The translations under genes and the position numbers were made by a program. The notes under the pieces were generated by a model. The model was not told where the DNA came from. It was given only the letters and a program-made list of their open reading frames with translations, and ran no database searches. This document shows, piece by piece, positions 27,915 through 37,272 of a stretch of 64,000 nt of DNA. The stretch comes from Myxococcus hansupus (GTDB lineage Bacteria > Myxococcota > Myxococcia > Myxococcales > Myxococcaceae), in the NCBI RefSeq assembly GCF_000280925.3, contig NZ_CP012109.1, positions 4,298,501 through 4,362,500 on the forward strand. Direction: 5' to 3'. Every line of letters begins with the position of its first letter. Position 1 is the first letter of the stretch.

Positions 27915-28685
27915 GTGAAAACGCCCAACCGAGCCACTTTGTTCGTCGCACCTCTCTCGGCCGTGCTTCTGGCGCTCGGAGGGCTGCTGTTGTTCCCCGC
28001 CTTCACCGCCCCGGAGGCCCTCGCGGCCCTCGGCGGCGCCCCGGGGCAACAGCCCTGCGTCACCGAAGGCGAAGAGGACCCCAAGGCCTGCTCCGAGCTC
28101 GTGGAGCTCGAGGTGCAGGACGTCGTCCCGCTGGAGGAGGCCCAGGCTCACGCCGTGGTGCTGGCCACCAAGGACAAGGGCATCGTCCTCCCGGTGTTCG
28201 TGGACGAGGCCTCGGCCATCTCCATCGCCTTCCGGCTCGCGGAGCGCCAGCCGCCTCAGCCACTCGCCCAGGACCTGCTGGATGACGTGGTGAACCGGCT
28301 CGGCGGCAAGGTCACCGAGGTCCGCATCGACGACCTCCGCGACAACGTCTACTCGGGCCGCGTCTTCCTGGAGCAGGGCCAGAAGAAGATGACGCTGGAG
28401 GCCCGGCCGTCGGACTCCATCGCCATGGCCCTCACCAGCCACGCCCGCATCCGCGTGACCCGCAAGGTGCTGACGCTGGCGGGCATCACCCGCGAGGAGA
28501 TCGAGGGGCTGCAGAAGGAAGGCCCCGGCGTGGGTGGCAGCGGGCCCCTGGACATGACGCCCGGCTTCCCCTCGCCCGGCGCCCCGAACGAGCCTCCCAT
28601 CGACATGGACCTGAAGGGCCTGCCGCCGGGCCACCCGATGCCCAAGACGCCGCCGCTGGGCACGGGCAAGGAGATTGAGCTCTAG
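27915..28685 (+). CDS. exported bifunctional-nuclease (BFN/DUF151) domain protein
   Basis: 256 residues starting at a GTG. Residues 1-37 look like a signal peptide ending TAPEALA, followed by a segment with two Cys. Residues about 60-200 match the BFN domain: VVLATKDKGIVLPVFVDEAS, QPLAQDLLDDVVNRLGGKV, VYSGRVFLEQG and ARPSDSIAMALTSHARIRV. The family has reported DNase and RNase activity and is widespread in Myxococcota. The last 50 residues are Pro/Gly-rich and disordered. The start is unusual: AAAGG is only one base before the GTG and no other in-frame start precedes the signal peptide. Secretion of a BFN domain is noteworthy, since plain versions are cytoplasmic. Confidence 0.8.
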   Translation: MKTPNRATLFVAPLSAVLLALGGLLLFPAFTAPEALAALGGAPGQQPCVTEGEEDPKACSELVELEVQDVVPLEEAQAHAVVLATKDKGIVLPVFVDEASAISIAFRLAERQPPQPLAQDLLDDVVNRLGGKVTEVRIDDLRDNVYSGRVFLEQGQKKMTLEARPSDSIAMALTSHARIRVTRKVLTLAGITREEIEGLQKEGPGVGGSGPLDMTPGFPSPGAPNEPPIDMDLKGLPPGHPMPKTPPLGTGKEIEL

Positions 28686-28719
28686 TCCCAAGGCCCACGG
28701 CGGCGACGCGGCTCACCTT

Positions 28720-28764
28720 GAGTCCGCAGGGAGACTGGACCTCCCTGCGGACTCATTGCGTTTC
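28720..28764. terminator. bidirectional terminator between the BFN gene and the giant gene
   Basis: GAGTCCGCAGGGAG (28720-28733) pairs perfectly over 14 bp with CTCCCTGCGGACTC (28741-28754) around ACTGGAC; ATTGCGTTTC follows on the plus strand. It separates two convergent genes. Confidence 0.75.
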
Positions 28765-31700
28765 ATGGCAATTCGGTACGGAGGATCCAGCGCTCCAACT
28801 CGGTGGGCACGTAGTAATCCCCCGTCCAGGGGGGAATGGACTCGGGGAAGCGGCTGATCGGGTGGTTCGGCATGTACCTGAAGGTCTTCTCCGCCTCTCG
28901 CTCGTTCACGAAGAGCTGGTACGACGAGTACAGCTCGTGCTCGAGGTTGAGGATGTAGAGGCGTGAGTTCACCACCGCCGTCGCCCGCTCCGGAAGGGGG
29001 AGCATCAGGTCTTCAGGACGCAGGGGCGCTCCGGAAGAAGGCGTGCGGTGAGGAATCTTGTGCATCAGCTCGTGGCGCCGCTGCTGAAGAACCCGCTCCA
29101 GGTCATCGTTGACCTCCTCGTAGTTCCGATTCGTTCCGGGTCTGATCTGGAAGTGATGCCTTTGCTGCACCACATCGTTGATGTGGAAGCGGCGAAGCCG
29201 GTCGAGCGTCCAGGGCACCCGGCTGTTGCGCGCGTTCAGGATGGTCTCACGCCACCCCAACGCGTGGAGGGCCCACTCATGGGACAGGATGAGCGCGATG
29301 CCCCCCGGGTGGTGGGTCGCCATCCCACGGAGGGCCAGAATGACGCGAATCCGCAGGTGCTGGTTGATGTCGAAGCCGGGCAACTCTTCGCGGTCGAGGA
29401 ACCGGAGGAGCTTCCACGTCCCACCCGGCGTCCGGGGGTCCGTCGTATCCAGCACCTCGATGTCGGAGGCCCCATCGATGCCATCCGGCGCGGTCTCCCG
29501 GACCTCAATCACAAGCGGGACGAAGTCCCGCGGCTCCGAGATGATGCGGAAGGGATCGATCACCCGCGAGACGAACACGGGCGAGTTTTCGATGACCTCC
29601 ATGACCCGAGGGATGGTCCTCTTGAGTTCCTCGTAGCCCGGGATGGGGCGCAGATTCCTCAGCGGGGGTTGCTCCTCCGAGGACGTGTCCCCCACCGAAG
29701 TGGCGCTGCTCGAGGACCGGGCGCGATTGCGGACCGCCACGTTGGAGGGGCCCACGTCCACCTCCATGCCCGGCGCCCGGCGGACCGCGTCGATGGTCTG
29801 CCGGAGGTCCACCTGATCCAACGGTGACGCCCCCGAGCGCGAGGGCTGCACGTCCCCTCCAAGCTGGGCGGCCAGGACCCGCTCCTTCCACTGCTGGTTC
29901 TTCTCCGGGCTCCGGTTGGACGGGAAGGCCTTGTCGATCTGCTCGTTCAGGTTGGCGGAGTTCCGGGTGCTCTGCGCCGCCAGCGCCAGCTTCGTCGCCA
30001 TCTCGCCGAACGCGCGCGCCGACTCCGCGTTGGTCGTCAACGCCGCCAGGGCGTTCTTCTGGTTCGCGTCCAGGCCCGTCAGGTTGGCGAAGGGGCTGGC
30101 CTGCCCGAGCGCCGTCAGCAGCGCGCCCACGCCCGTGGGGTCCGGCGCGGCCGGCGCGTTCTGGATGCTGACCAGGGACTGAGGCAGCGCCGTGGGCGTG
30201 GTGCTCTGCGGCGCCTGGTAGCGGCTGTCCGCGCTCACCGGGTTGATGGCGGTGGGCTCACCCAACGGAGACTGCTCCCACCGCCAGAAGCGCGTGTCGT
30301 CGATGCGCTCGCAGGCGTTGCACGCGCCGCGCACGGCCTCCGCGAAGACGCCCGGCGTCGGGACGCTCAGCCGGAAGACGGAGCCCTCCCCGCCCTCGCG
30401 CTCGGACTCCGTCTGATAGTGCTCCAGCAGCGAGGCATGGGCGATGGCGCCGCTCCCACTCTGGGCCGCCGTCCCCAGCTCGTAGGTGGGGTCCAGGTTG
30501 AAGCCGCGCGCCACAGGGAGGATCAGGCAGTTGCCCGCCACGCCCAGCAGCCGGTTCTCCACCAGCGAGGCCAGGGAGCGTCCCATCACCCCGCGCCGCG
30601 CGTAGACGGCGTTGAAGTCGTCCTGCGCCAGGTGGATGCGGTCCAGCATCATGTACCGCCGGTGCGCGGTGATGCCGTGGCACCAGATGACGTGGTGGTA
30701 GTGCTCCAGGTTCTCCAGGTTGAGGTGGTCCCGGAGCTGCTGGGCCAGCCGCTGGTCCTCCTGCCACGGGTTGCGCTGCTCCTCGGGGCTCAGGGGCGTG
30801 GGGAGGAACACCTGGTCCGCGGCGCCAATGTCGTTGCGGATGGCCCGGTCATTCACCAGCGTCCCGCTGAAGTGCCGCGTGCGGTAGCGCAGCGTGCCCC
30901 GGTCCACGATGGCGAAGCTGCCGGACTGGCTCACGCTGGGGCTCGTCAGCCGCAGCCCGAGAATCTGACCGCGCCGGAGGTCCGTGGGCGTGCCCGTGAA
31001 GGCCTGCGCCCCCACTCCGGCGCGCAACGCCCGCAGGTCCTGCGTGTGCGTGGACCGCACGGACACCGTCAAGGTCCGGCCCGGGGCGTAGTCCGTGAGC
31101 AGGGTGCAATCCAGGCGAAGGTCCCGCACGGTCGTCCCATCCGCGAGGATGGCCTCGAAGCGGAGCTGCTCGACGAAGTTGCGCGCGAGCACCGGGCCGT
31201 GCTGCTCCTGGAAGGCGCGCTCGCGATGCTCGGGCGAGAGCGCCTTGAACTGGTGGCCGATGCCGAGGATGTCCAGGCCCCGGAACACGTGGCTCAGCGT
31301 GGCCCAGGTGGCGGCGTCAATCGTCCCGTCCGTCTTGTCCGCGGGACGGGTCAGGGTCAGCCGCAGTTGGAGCTCGCCCGAGAACTCCTCGATGCCCTCC
31401 TCGCTGAACGGCAGGAACGTCACCGCCCCCGAAGGCGCCACCCGGTGGGGGAAGTCGGTGCCTTCGTACGCGGCGGCGATACGGTCCAGCGCGTCGAAGC
31501 CCTTGCGCAGCTCCTGCCCCTTGAGCGTGTCCGCCGCGTACAGCAGGTGCTCGGACAGGCACTCACGCCAGCGGAGGACCTTCGCGTCCGTGAAGCGGCT
31601 CATCATCAGCGGGACGAAGAGGCACTCCTGGACGTCCACCAGCGCCTGCTCGATGACGAAGTGCCGGAGGATTTCGAAGTACTGGATGGTGAGCGCGTGG

Positions 31701-33736
31701 CAGTGGTTGTGGTTGGCCACCACCTCCGTCTGCACCGACAGCGACTCGCCCTGTCGCGCGCTGGTGACGACGGTGGCCCGCTGGCTCCGGACCGCGGAGG
31801 TGGCCTGCATGGTGGCGTCCCGCAGCCGGTTGTGCAGGCTGGACGTCATGTCCCGGGTGTTGTCCTGCCACGCCGAGGACGAGGCCGACCCGCCCGAGAT
31901 GCTGAAGCCCGTGGAGAGTCCCAGGGCCACGCCGTTCTTGCTGCCACTGCCCGCCAGTCCCAGTCCAAAGGCCGAGCCGCGCGTCTTGGCGGAGCTGCCT
32001 CCCTTCATGGACTCCTGGACGGTGCCCATGAGGATTTCGTCGATGTCCCGGTCCCTGGAGAGGGTGTGCTGCAGCGACTCCTCCACCACCGTGGCGTCCT
32101 CGCGCGACGCGCCCTCGTCCCGGTTCCAGTCGTGGATGACCAGTTGCTTCTTCTGCCCCGGCGCCAGCGGCAGGGAGTACAGCAGGTCTCCCATCGAGTA
32201 CCCGTCCGCCTTGAAGGTCTGCTTGAAGTGCAGCACGTGGCCATGGGCCAGCGAGACGGCCTGGTAGATTTCGAAGTCCGTGGCCTCGTCGTCCCAGCGC
32301 AGGGGGTTCTTGCTCCCCAGCGTCTGACGCAGGGTGCGGTGCAGGTGCCTGGCGTAGCCCTCCAAGTCGGACGTGTCGCCGCTCCACTCCTCGGGCGAGG
32401 CCTCGCCCACGGGAACGAGCGTGCCGCGCGGATCGGTGGTGCGGACGATGGCGTATTGGCTGAACTCCTCCAGCGTCCGGTTGGGGACGGTGAAGTTCAC
32501 GCAGGCGCCGCCAATGTCCTGCGAGTAGCTGGACTCACTGGCGACGAGCTCGTCCGTCCCCGGCAGCCGGGGCGTCGGGTCATGGCAGGCGCAGTCGTCC
32601 TCCTCCGCGCCAGTCCCCTGCCCGGGGCTCCCTGTCTCGGACACCAGCAAGGTGAAGGCGGGGAAGAAACCACCCGCGTCGAGCGGGATGGAGATGGGCT
32701 GCGCGGGACGCGAGGAGACGACCGCGTGGGCGCCGACAAATACCTCGTTGGGCACCACCACGGAGAAGTTGCCGCTGCTGTGGGTGGAGACCGAGGCCAG
32801 GGGGACCGCCACCGGCTCCGCGGCCGTCCCGTCATCGCGCAGGCCATAGAAGAGCACCTGCTGCCGCTTCATCGCCTTGCCCGACGGGTCCACCAGACGT
32901 CCCTTGAGGATGCGGGTGGCCACGGGCGCGCTCGCTCCGGGCGAGAGGACACGCGGAGAGAAAGGCTCCACCTTGATGAACACCTGGGCCACCCGGAGCG
33001 CCTGGCTCAGCGTGAGGTGCGTCGGCTCGAGGAGCCGTGTGGGCAACCCGTTGGGCGTGCGCACGACGAACGTGAGCGGGCTGTTGGCGAAGCGGCCAGC
33101 GTCCACCAGGTTCACCTGGAAGTTCCCATCCGGCCCCAGCAGAACCTCCTGGTGGATGGGCGTGGACTGCCCATCCCCGTCGATGGTGTCCGGGCAGGAG
33201 ATCGCCAGCACGAAGCCCGCGACGGAGCCCTCCAAACTGGCCACCGTGCCTCGGAGTGGGACGAACTTCACCGGCTCCAAGGCCTGCGCGTCCGCCCGGC
33301 TCTGGCTGGTGGTCGTCGACGCGGACGTCGAGGTGCTGGCCCCTTCCCGCGACGCCTCCGTGGACACGAGCACCGCGGAGGACCGGCTCGCGGAGGACTG
33401 CTGCGACGCTTCGGCCTTCTTGAGGACGACGCGGTCGGGCACCGCGATGCCGAGCCGCCGGTCCTCCTCCGCGGGCTTGCTCTCCGCCAGCAACAACGCG
33501 TCCAGCCCGGCCTTGCTGTCGAACGCGCGCGTCGCGACGAGCTCCCCCTCGCGGAGGACGAAGACCGAGATGGGGAAAGGGAGCTTGGAAGAGGTGATCT
33601 TCTGGAAGAAGAACGCGCCCTCGGGGCTCGTGAACTCAGCGGTGAAGAGGGGCGCACCCACGACCTGCCCCAACAGCACCTTGTAGGACGCGGGAATACC
33701 TGCGTCCGACCCAATCAACTGTCCGTGAAGTCTCAT
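28763..33736 (-). CDS. 1657-residue orphan protein with beta-sandwich repeats and a zincin-like motif
   Basis: The largest gene here, alone between terminators. N-terminal residues 1-390 contain three beta-rich stretches like carboxypeptidase-regulatory or transthyretin folds, for example TRILKGRLVDPSGKAMKRQQ near 280. Residues about 500-1100 form an unrecognised core with GDLLYSLPLAPGQKKQLVIHD, a Gly/Ser-rich segment and a helical stretch. Two Cys pairs occur, CACHD (near 390) and CNACERID (near 1150). The C-terminal 250 residues include HHPGGIALILSHEWALHALG with H-E-x-x-x-H at about 1486-1491, and RRHELMHKI with H-E-x-x-H at about 1554. No signal peptide or membrane segment is evident. It resembles a large multi-domain toxin or injection-system cargo; that is inference. 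There is no obvious ribosome site before the ATG. Confidence 0.6.
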   Translation of the reverse strand: MRLHGQLIGSDAGIPASYKVLLGQVVGAPLFTAEFTSPEGAFFFQKITSSKLPFPISVFVLREGELVATRAFDSKAGLDALLLAESKPAEEDRRLGIAVPDRVVLKKAEASQQSSASRSSAVLVSTEASREGASTSTSASTTTSQSRADAQALEPVKFVPLRGTVASLEGSVAGFVLAISCPDTIDGDGQSTPIHQEVLLGPDGNFQVNLVDAGRFANSPLTFVVRTPNGLPTRLLEPTHLTLSQALRVAQVFIKVEPFSPRVLSPGASAPVATRILKGRLVDPSGKAMKRQQVLFYGLRDDGTAAEPVAVPLASVSTHSSGNFSVVVPNEVFVGAHAVVSSRPAQPISIPLDAGGFFPAFTLLVSETGSPGQGTGAEEDDCACHDPTPRLPGTDELVASESSYSQDIGGACVNFTVPNRTLEEFSQYAIVRTTDPRGTLVPVGEASPEEWSGDTSDLEGYARHLHRTLRQTLGSKNPLRWDDEATDFEIYQAVSLAHGHVLHFKQTFKADGYSMGDLLYSLPLAPGQKKQLVIHDWNRDEGASREDATVVEESLQHTLSRDRDIDEILMGTVQESMKGGSSAKTRGSAFGLGLAGSGSKNGVALGLSTGFSISGGSASSSAWQDNTRDMTSSLHNRLRDATMQATSAVRSQRATVVTSARQGESLSVQTEVVANHNHCHALTIQYFEILRHFVIEQALVDVQECLFVPLMMSRFTDAKVLRWRECLSEHLLYAADTLKGQELRKGFDALDRIAAAYEGTDFPHRVAPSGAVTFLPFSEEGIEEFSGELQLRLTLTRPADKTDGTIDAATWATLSHVFRGLDILGIGHQFKALSPEHRERAFQEQHGPVLARNFVEQLRFEAILADGTTVRDLRLDCTLLTDYAPGRTLTVSVRSTHTQDLRALRAGVGAQAFTGTPTDLRRGQILGLRLTSPSVSQSGSFAIVDRGTLRYRTRHFSGTLVNDRAIRNDIGAADQVFLPTPLSPEEQRNPWQEDQRLAQQLRDHLNLENLEHYHHVIWCHGITAHRRYMMLDRIHLAQDDFNAVYARRGVMGRSLASLVENRLLGVAGNCLILPVARGFNLDPTYELGTAAQSGSGAIAHASLLEHYQTESEREGGEGSVFRLSVPTPGVFAEAVRGACNACERIDDTRFWRWEQSPLGEPTAINPVSADSRYQAPQSTTPTALPQSLVSIQNAPAAPDPTGVGALLTALGQASPFANLTGLDANQKNALAALTTNAESARAFGEMATKLALAAQSTRNSANLNEQIDKAFPSNRSPEKNQQWKERVLAAQLGGDVQPSRSGASPLDQVDLRQTIDAVRRAPGMEVDVGPSNVAVRNRARSSSSATSVGDTSSEEQPPLRNLRPIPGYEELKRTIPRVMEVIENSPVFVSRVIDPFRIISEPRDFVPLVIEVRETAPDGIDGASDIEVLDTTDPRTPGGTWKLLRFLDREELPGFDINQHLRIRVILALRGMATHHPGGIALILSHEWALHALGWRETILNARNSRVPWTLDRLRRFHINDVVQQRHHFQIRPGTNRNYEEVNDDLERVLQQRRHELMHKIPHRTPSSGAPLRPEDLMLPLPERATAVVNSRLYILNLEHELYSSYQLFVNEREAEKTFRYMPNHPISRFPESIPPWTGDYYVPTELERWILRTELP

Positions 33737-33844
33737 AGCACGGGCAGAATGATGAAAAATTTACAAATTGCCCATCTTGATTCCGTGCGGGCAGCACTTT
33801 TCTTGGCGTGTCGCGTTCGGCCGTGCGGCGAGCGCTGGACGCAA

Positions 33845-33880
33845 GAAAGCCCGGCCCCCCTCCCAGGATGCCGGGCTTTC
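33845..33880. terminator. terminator-like hairpin in a divergent intergenic region
   Basis: GAAAGCCCGGC (33845-33855) and GCCGGGCTTTC (33870-33880) form a perfect 11-bp stem with a 14-base loop, followed on the plus strand by TCTCTC. No gene is known to end here: the giant gene starts to the left and pyk to the right. It could end a small RNA or act as a leader attenuator of pyk. A second partly paired stretch (CTACG...CGTAG, 33891 to about 33939) follows. Confidence 0.5.
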
Positions 33881-34008
33881 TCTCTCAGCCTACGAGAGCG
33901 CAAAGGCTCCGCGTGGCCCGAAGCCGGGCCCTGCGTAGAGCGAAGAGTTAGTCCCGTGGGCGCGAAGCTGTCAAGCCGGGCACCCCGCCGCCTAGGATGC
34001 GCGGCCCT

Positions 34009-35409
34009 ATGCGCAAGGCGAAAATCATCTGCACCCTGGGCCCCGCTTCGGACACGCCCGAGGTCATCGAGGGGCTCATCCGCGCGGGCATGAACATGGC
34101 GCGGCTGAACTTCTCGCACGGCACGCACGAGGAGCACCGCCGCCGGGTGGAAACCATCCGCAAGGTGGCGAAGCGCCTGGGCACACCGGTGGCCATCCTC
34201 CAGGACATCCAGGGGCCCAAAATCCGCCTGGGCAAGTTCGAGGGCGGCCAGCTCCTGGTGAAGCCCGGGCAGCTCGTCACGGTGACGACGCGGAACGTCG
34301 TGGGGACGGAGGCGATCATCCCCACCCCCATCAAGACGCTGGTGAAGGACGTGGCGAAGGGCCACGAAATCCTCCTGGACGACGGCCGGGTGCGGCTGCG
34401 CGTCTTGCGCGTGCACGGGCCGGACGTGTCCTGCCGCGTGGAGGTGGGGGGCATCCTGAAGAACCACAAGGGCCTCAACCTGCCCGGCTCGCCCATGTCG
34501 GTGCCGACCATCACGCGCAAGGACGCGGCGGACCTGGCCTTTGGCCAGGAGGTGGGCGTGGACTACGTGGCGCTGTCCTTCGTCCGCACGCCGGAGGACA
34601 TCAAGAAGGCGCGGGCGCACGTGGCGAAGCTGAAGACGCCGCTCATCGCGAAGATTGAGAAGCCGCAGGCCGTGGACCGCGTGGAGGAGATCGCCGCCGT
34701 CGCCGACGGCATCATGGTGGCGCGCGGCGACCTGGGCGTGGAGATGCCCCTGGAGCGGCTGCCCGCCATCCAGAAGCACATGGTGAACGCGGTGAATGCC
34801 CAGGGCGGGCTCGTCATCGTCGCCACGGAGATGCTGGAGAGCATGGTGAACAACGCCCGGCCCACCCGCGCCGAGGTCAGCGACGTGGCCAACGCCATCC
34901 TCGACGGCGCGGACGCCGTCATGCTGTCGGGCGAGACGGCCGCGGGCAAGTACCCCATCGAGGCGGCGTCCACCATGGCGTGCATCGTGGAGGAGACGGA
35001 GCGCGGCGTGGTGAAGCACCCGCACCCCTCCCCCTTCGAGCGCTCCGAGGACCTGGGCACCGGCGTGGCCGCGGCGGCCGTGGCGGCGGCCACGCAGTTG
35101 GGCATTGGCACCATCGTCGCGTACACGGAGGGCGGCCACACCGCGCGCCTCATCTCCGAGTTCCGCCCCCGCGCCCGCATCGTCGCCCTCACCCCGAGCG
35201 AGTCCACGGTGAACCGCATGGCGCTCTACTGGGGCGTGACGGGCATGCAGGTGGCGCGCGTGTCCACCACGGACGCCATGCTCAAGCAGGTCCGCGAGCT
35301 GTGCCGGCAGGAGAAGATCTGCAAGCCGGGCACGCCCGTGGTGGTGGTGGCCGGCGTGCCGCTCAACGTGCCGGGCAACACCAACCTGATGAGCATCCAC
35401 CGCGTCTGA
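34009..35409 (+). CDS. pyk: pyruvate kinase
   Basis: Makes pyruvate and ATP from phosphoenolpyruvate and ADP. 466 residues: KAKIICTLGPASDTPEVIEG opening, MARLNFSHGTHEEH (about 33-46), ILQDIQGPKIRLG, the active-site signature LIAKIEKPQAVDRVEEI (about 212-228), VARGDLGVEMPL, MLESMVNNARPTRAEVSDV and AVMLSGETAAGKYP. The C-terminal allosteric domain closes the protein. I favour the ATG at 34009; another ATG at 33997 adds four residues. About 270 bases separate it from the divergent giant gene. Confidence 0.95.
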   Translation: MRKAKIICTLGPASDTPEVIEGLIRAGMNMARLNFSHGTHEEHRRRVETIRKVAKRLGTPVAILQDIQGPKIRLGKFEGGQLLVKPGQLVTVTTRNVVGTEAIIPTPIKTLVKDVAKGHEILLDDGRVRLRVLRVHGPDVSCRVEVGGILKNHKGLNLPGSPMSVPTITRKDAADLAFGQEVGVDYVALSFVRTPEDIKKARAHVAKLKTPLIAKIEKPQAVDRVEEIAAVADGIMVARGDLGVEMPLERLPAIQKHMVNAVNAQGGLVIVATEMLESMVNNARPTRAEVSDVANAILDGADAVMLSGETAAGKYPIEAASTMACIVEETERGVVKHPHPSPFERSEDLGTGVAAAAVAAATQLGIGTIVAYTEGGHTARLISEFRPRARIVALTPSESTVNRMALYWGVTGMQVARVSTTDAMLKQVRELCRQEKICKPGTPVVVVAGVPLNVPGNTNLMSIHRV

Positions 35410-35421
35410 GCGAGCCCGCGT

Positions 35422-35448
35422 GGCCCCCGGAAGAAGTCACCGGGGGCC
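35422..35448. terminator. stem-loop after pyk
   Basis: GGCCCCCGG (35422-35430) and CCGGGGGCC (35440-35448) form a perfect 9-bp stem with a 9-base loop between the 3' ends of pyk and the convergent gene at 35460. No T-run. Confidence 0.5.
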
Positions 35449-35459
35449 CGCCGCGGTAC

Positions 35460-36131
35460 TCAGCCGCCGAGCACCTTCTGCTCGAAGTCGTAGAGCTTCT
35501 CGACGGGGAGCTGGCGGTAGCGCTCCACGTTGAGCGAGCGGCGGGCGCACTCCCACACCAGCTCGTTGGGCGTGCGGTCCGGCTCCTTCTTCTTGCGGCG
35601 CTTCACCTCCGCCTTGATGGCCTTCACGGCCACGCGGGGGTGGTAGCAGAACGCCGCGGAGAACAGCAGGTGCCCGCCGAACGGGATGAGCCGCGCCTCG
35701 ATGATGTCACCCGTCTCCAGGCCCGCGACGTGGCGGCGCTCCGTCACGTCGAAGTCCTTGCCGGAGTAGAGCTCGCGCAGGCGGACCTCGCCCTTGCCAA
35801 TCTTCCGGACCTCGAAGAGGCCGTGGACCGTCTCGGTGAAGCAGCGGATCGCGTTGGCCTCCTCGGGCGGCGAGCCGGCCATGCGCTGCTCGTAGAACTC
35901 CGTGGCCGGCGTCTTGCCCGTCAGCGGCGAGACGCGGTCATAGAGGTAGTAGTCCAGGAAGGACGCCATCCGCAGCTCGAAGAGCTTGTCGTCCTCGAAG
36001 ACCTCGCCCGTCAGGCGGAAGTACTCCGCCTTGGCTTGGAGGAGGTCCTCCTTGCGCGACTCGACGCTGCCAAAGGCGATGAGCTGGTCCAGATACGGCT
36101 GATAGGAGAGCGGTGACAGCGACGAGGTCAT
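35460..36131 (-). CDS. conserved hypothetical protein, cytoplasmic
   Basis: 223 residues that I cannot assign to a named family. It has a helical first half (QLIAFGSVESRKEDLLQAKAEYF, given here only as a description of positions about 15-37), ASFLDYYLYDRV, a beta-rich middle with LFEVRKIGKGEVRLRELYSG and GDIIEARLIPFGGHLLFSAAF, and a basic helix VKAIKAEVKRRKKKEPD near 185. No signal peptide, membrane segment or obvious catalytic cluster. I chose the ATG at 36129-36131; another lies 15 bases upstream. It follows carA by 16 bases on the same strand, so it may share the pyrimidine transcript. It resembles proteins I associate with myxobacterial genomes, but that is an impression. Confidence 0.6.
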   Translation of the reverse strand: MTSSLSPLSYQPYLDQLIAFGSVESRKEDLLQAKAEYFRLTGEVFEDDKLFELRMASFLDYYLYDRVSPLTGKTPATEFYEQRMAGSPPEEANAIRCFTETVHGLFEVRKIGKGEVRLRELYSGKDFDVTERRHVAGLETGDIIEARLIPFGGHLLFSAAFCYHPRVAVKAIKAEVKRRKKKEPDRTPNELVWECARRSLNVERYRQLPVEKLYDFEQKVLGG

Positions 36132-36147
36132 AGTCGGTGGCGCCATC

Positions 36148-37272
36148 CTACCCCGCCATCAGCTTCGCGAACCGGCCGAAGAGATAGCGTGCGTCGTGGG
36201 GGCCCGGCGAGGCCTCGGGGTGGTACTGAACACTGAAGGCCCGGGCGTCCGGAACCGCCAGCCCCTCCACCGTGCCATCATTGAGGTTGATGTGCGTCAC
36301 GACGGCCAGGCCCTTGAGGCTGGCGTCATCCACCGCGAAGCCGTGGTTCTGCGCGGTGATCTCCACCTTGCCCGTGGTGAGGTCCTTGACGGGCTGATTT
36401 CCGCCCCGGTGGCCAAACTTCATCTTGTACGTCCGGCCGCCCAGGGCCAGCGCCATGATCTGGTGCCCCAGGCAGATGCCGAACACCGGCACCTTGCCCA
36501 GGAGCGCCGCCACCGTGCGGTCCGCGCCCTTCACCGCCGCCGGGTCACCGGGGCCGTTGGCCAGGAAGACGCCGTGCGGCTTGCGCGCCAGCACCTCTTC
36601 CGCCGTGGTGGTGGCCGGAACCACCGTCACGCGGCAGCCCACGTCCACCAGGAAGTGGAGCATCGACTTCTTCAGGCCGTAGTCATAGGCCACCACGTCG
36701 AAGCGAGGCTCGACGGGCGCCTGCACCTCGCCCACGCCCGTGAAGACGTCCGGTGAGGGCTGGGTGAAGGTGTAGGCCTCCTTCGTGGACACGCCCGTGG
36801 CCAGGTCCAGGCCCTCCATGCCACGCGCCGTGCGGGCGCGCTCCACCAGCGCCGTGGGGGAGAGCCCCTCGCTGGAGATGACGCCCATCTGCGCGCCGTG
36901 CTCGCGCAGGTGACGCACCAGCCGCCGGGTGTCGATGCCCTCGATGCCGGCCACGCCGCTGCGCTTGAGGTACGCGTCCAGCGACTCCTTCGCGCGCCAG
37001 TTGGACGGCTGCTCGCTGAGGGCCCGCACCACCATGCCCACCGCGTGCACCCGGGAACCCTCTTCGTCCTCGGGATTGGCGCCGACGTTGCCCATCTCCG
37101 GGTACGACATGGTGACAATCTGTCCCACGTACGAGGGGTCCGTGAGGACCTCCTGGTAGCCGTACAGGGACGTGTTGAACACGACCTCACCCACCGTTTC
37201 GCCGACCGCGCCAAAGGCACGGCCCTCGAAGAGGGTGCCATCCGCCAGGGCGAGCACTGCCCGCTTCGTCAT
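36148..37272 (-). CDS. carA: carbamoyl-phosphate synthase small (glutaminase) subunit
   Basis: Supplies ammonia from glutamine for carbamoyl phosphate in pyrimidine and arginine synthesis. 374 residues: [14 protein letters not shown] opening, [17 protein letters not shown] (about 34-50), [25 protein letters not shown], the class I amidotransferase nucleophile [17 protein letters not shown] (Cys about 262), HRGGNQPV and the His/Glu of [14 protein letters not shown] (about 346-359). The ATG overlaps the pyrC stop by one base (TGATG), so the genes are coupled. carB is not in the window. Confidence 0.96.
   Translation of the reverse strand: MTKRAVLALADGTLFEGRAFGAVGETVGEVVFNTSLYGYQEVLTDPSYVGQIVTMSYPEMGNVGANPEDEEGSRVHAVGMVVRALSEQPSNWRAKESLDAYLKRSGVAGIEGIDTRRLVRHLREHGAQMGVISSEGLSPTALVERARTARGMEGLDLATGVSTKEAYTFTQPSPDVFTGVGEVQAPVEPRFDVVAYDYGLKKSMLHFLVDVGCRVTVVPATTTAEEVLARKPHGVFLANGPGDPAAVKGADRTVAALLGKVPVFGICLGHQIMALALGGRTYKMKFGHRGGNQPVKDLTTGKVEITAQNHGFAVDDASLKGLAVVTHINLNDGTVEGLAVPDARAFSVQYHPEASPGPHDARYLFGRFAKLMAG

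Noticed and set aside
30419..34093. Plus-strand open frame of 1224 codons opposite the giant gene
   Set aside because: Composition (Arg/Gly/His-rich) is that of a reverse-phase shadow; the minus strand carries ordered domains and a better codon pattern.
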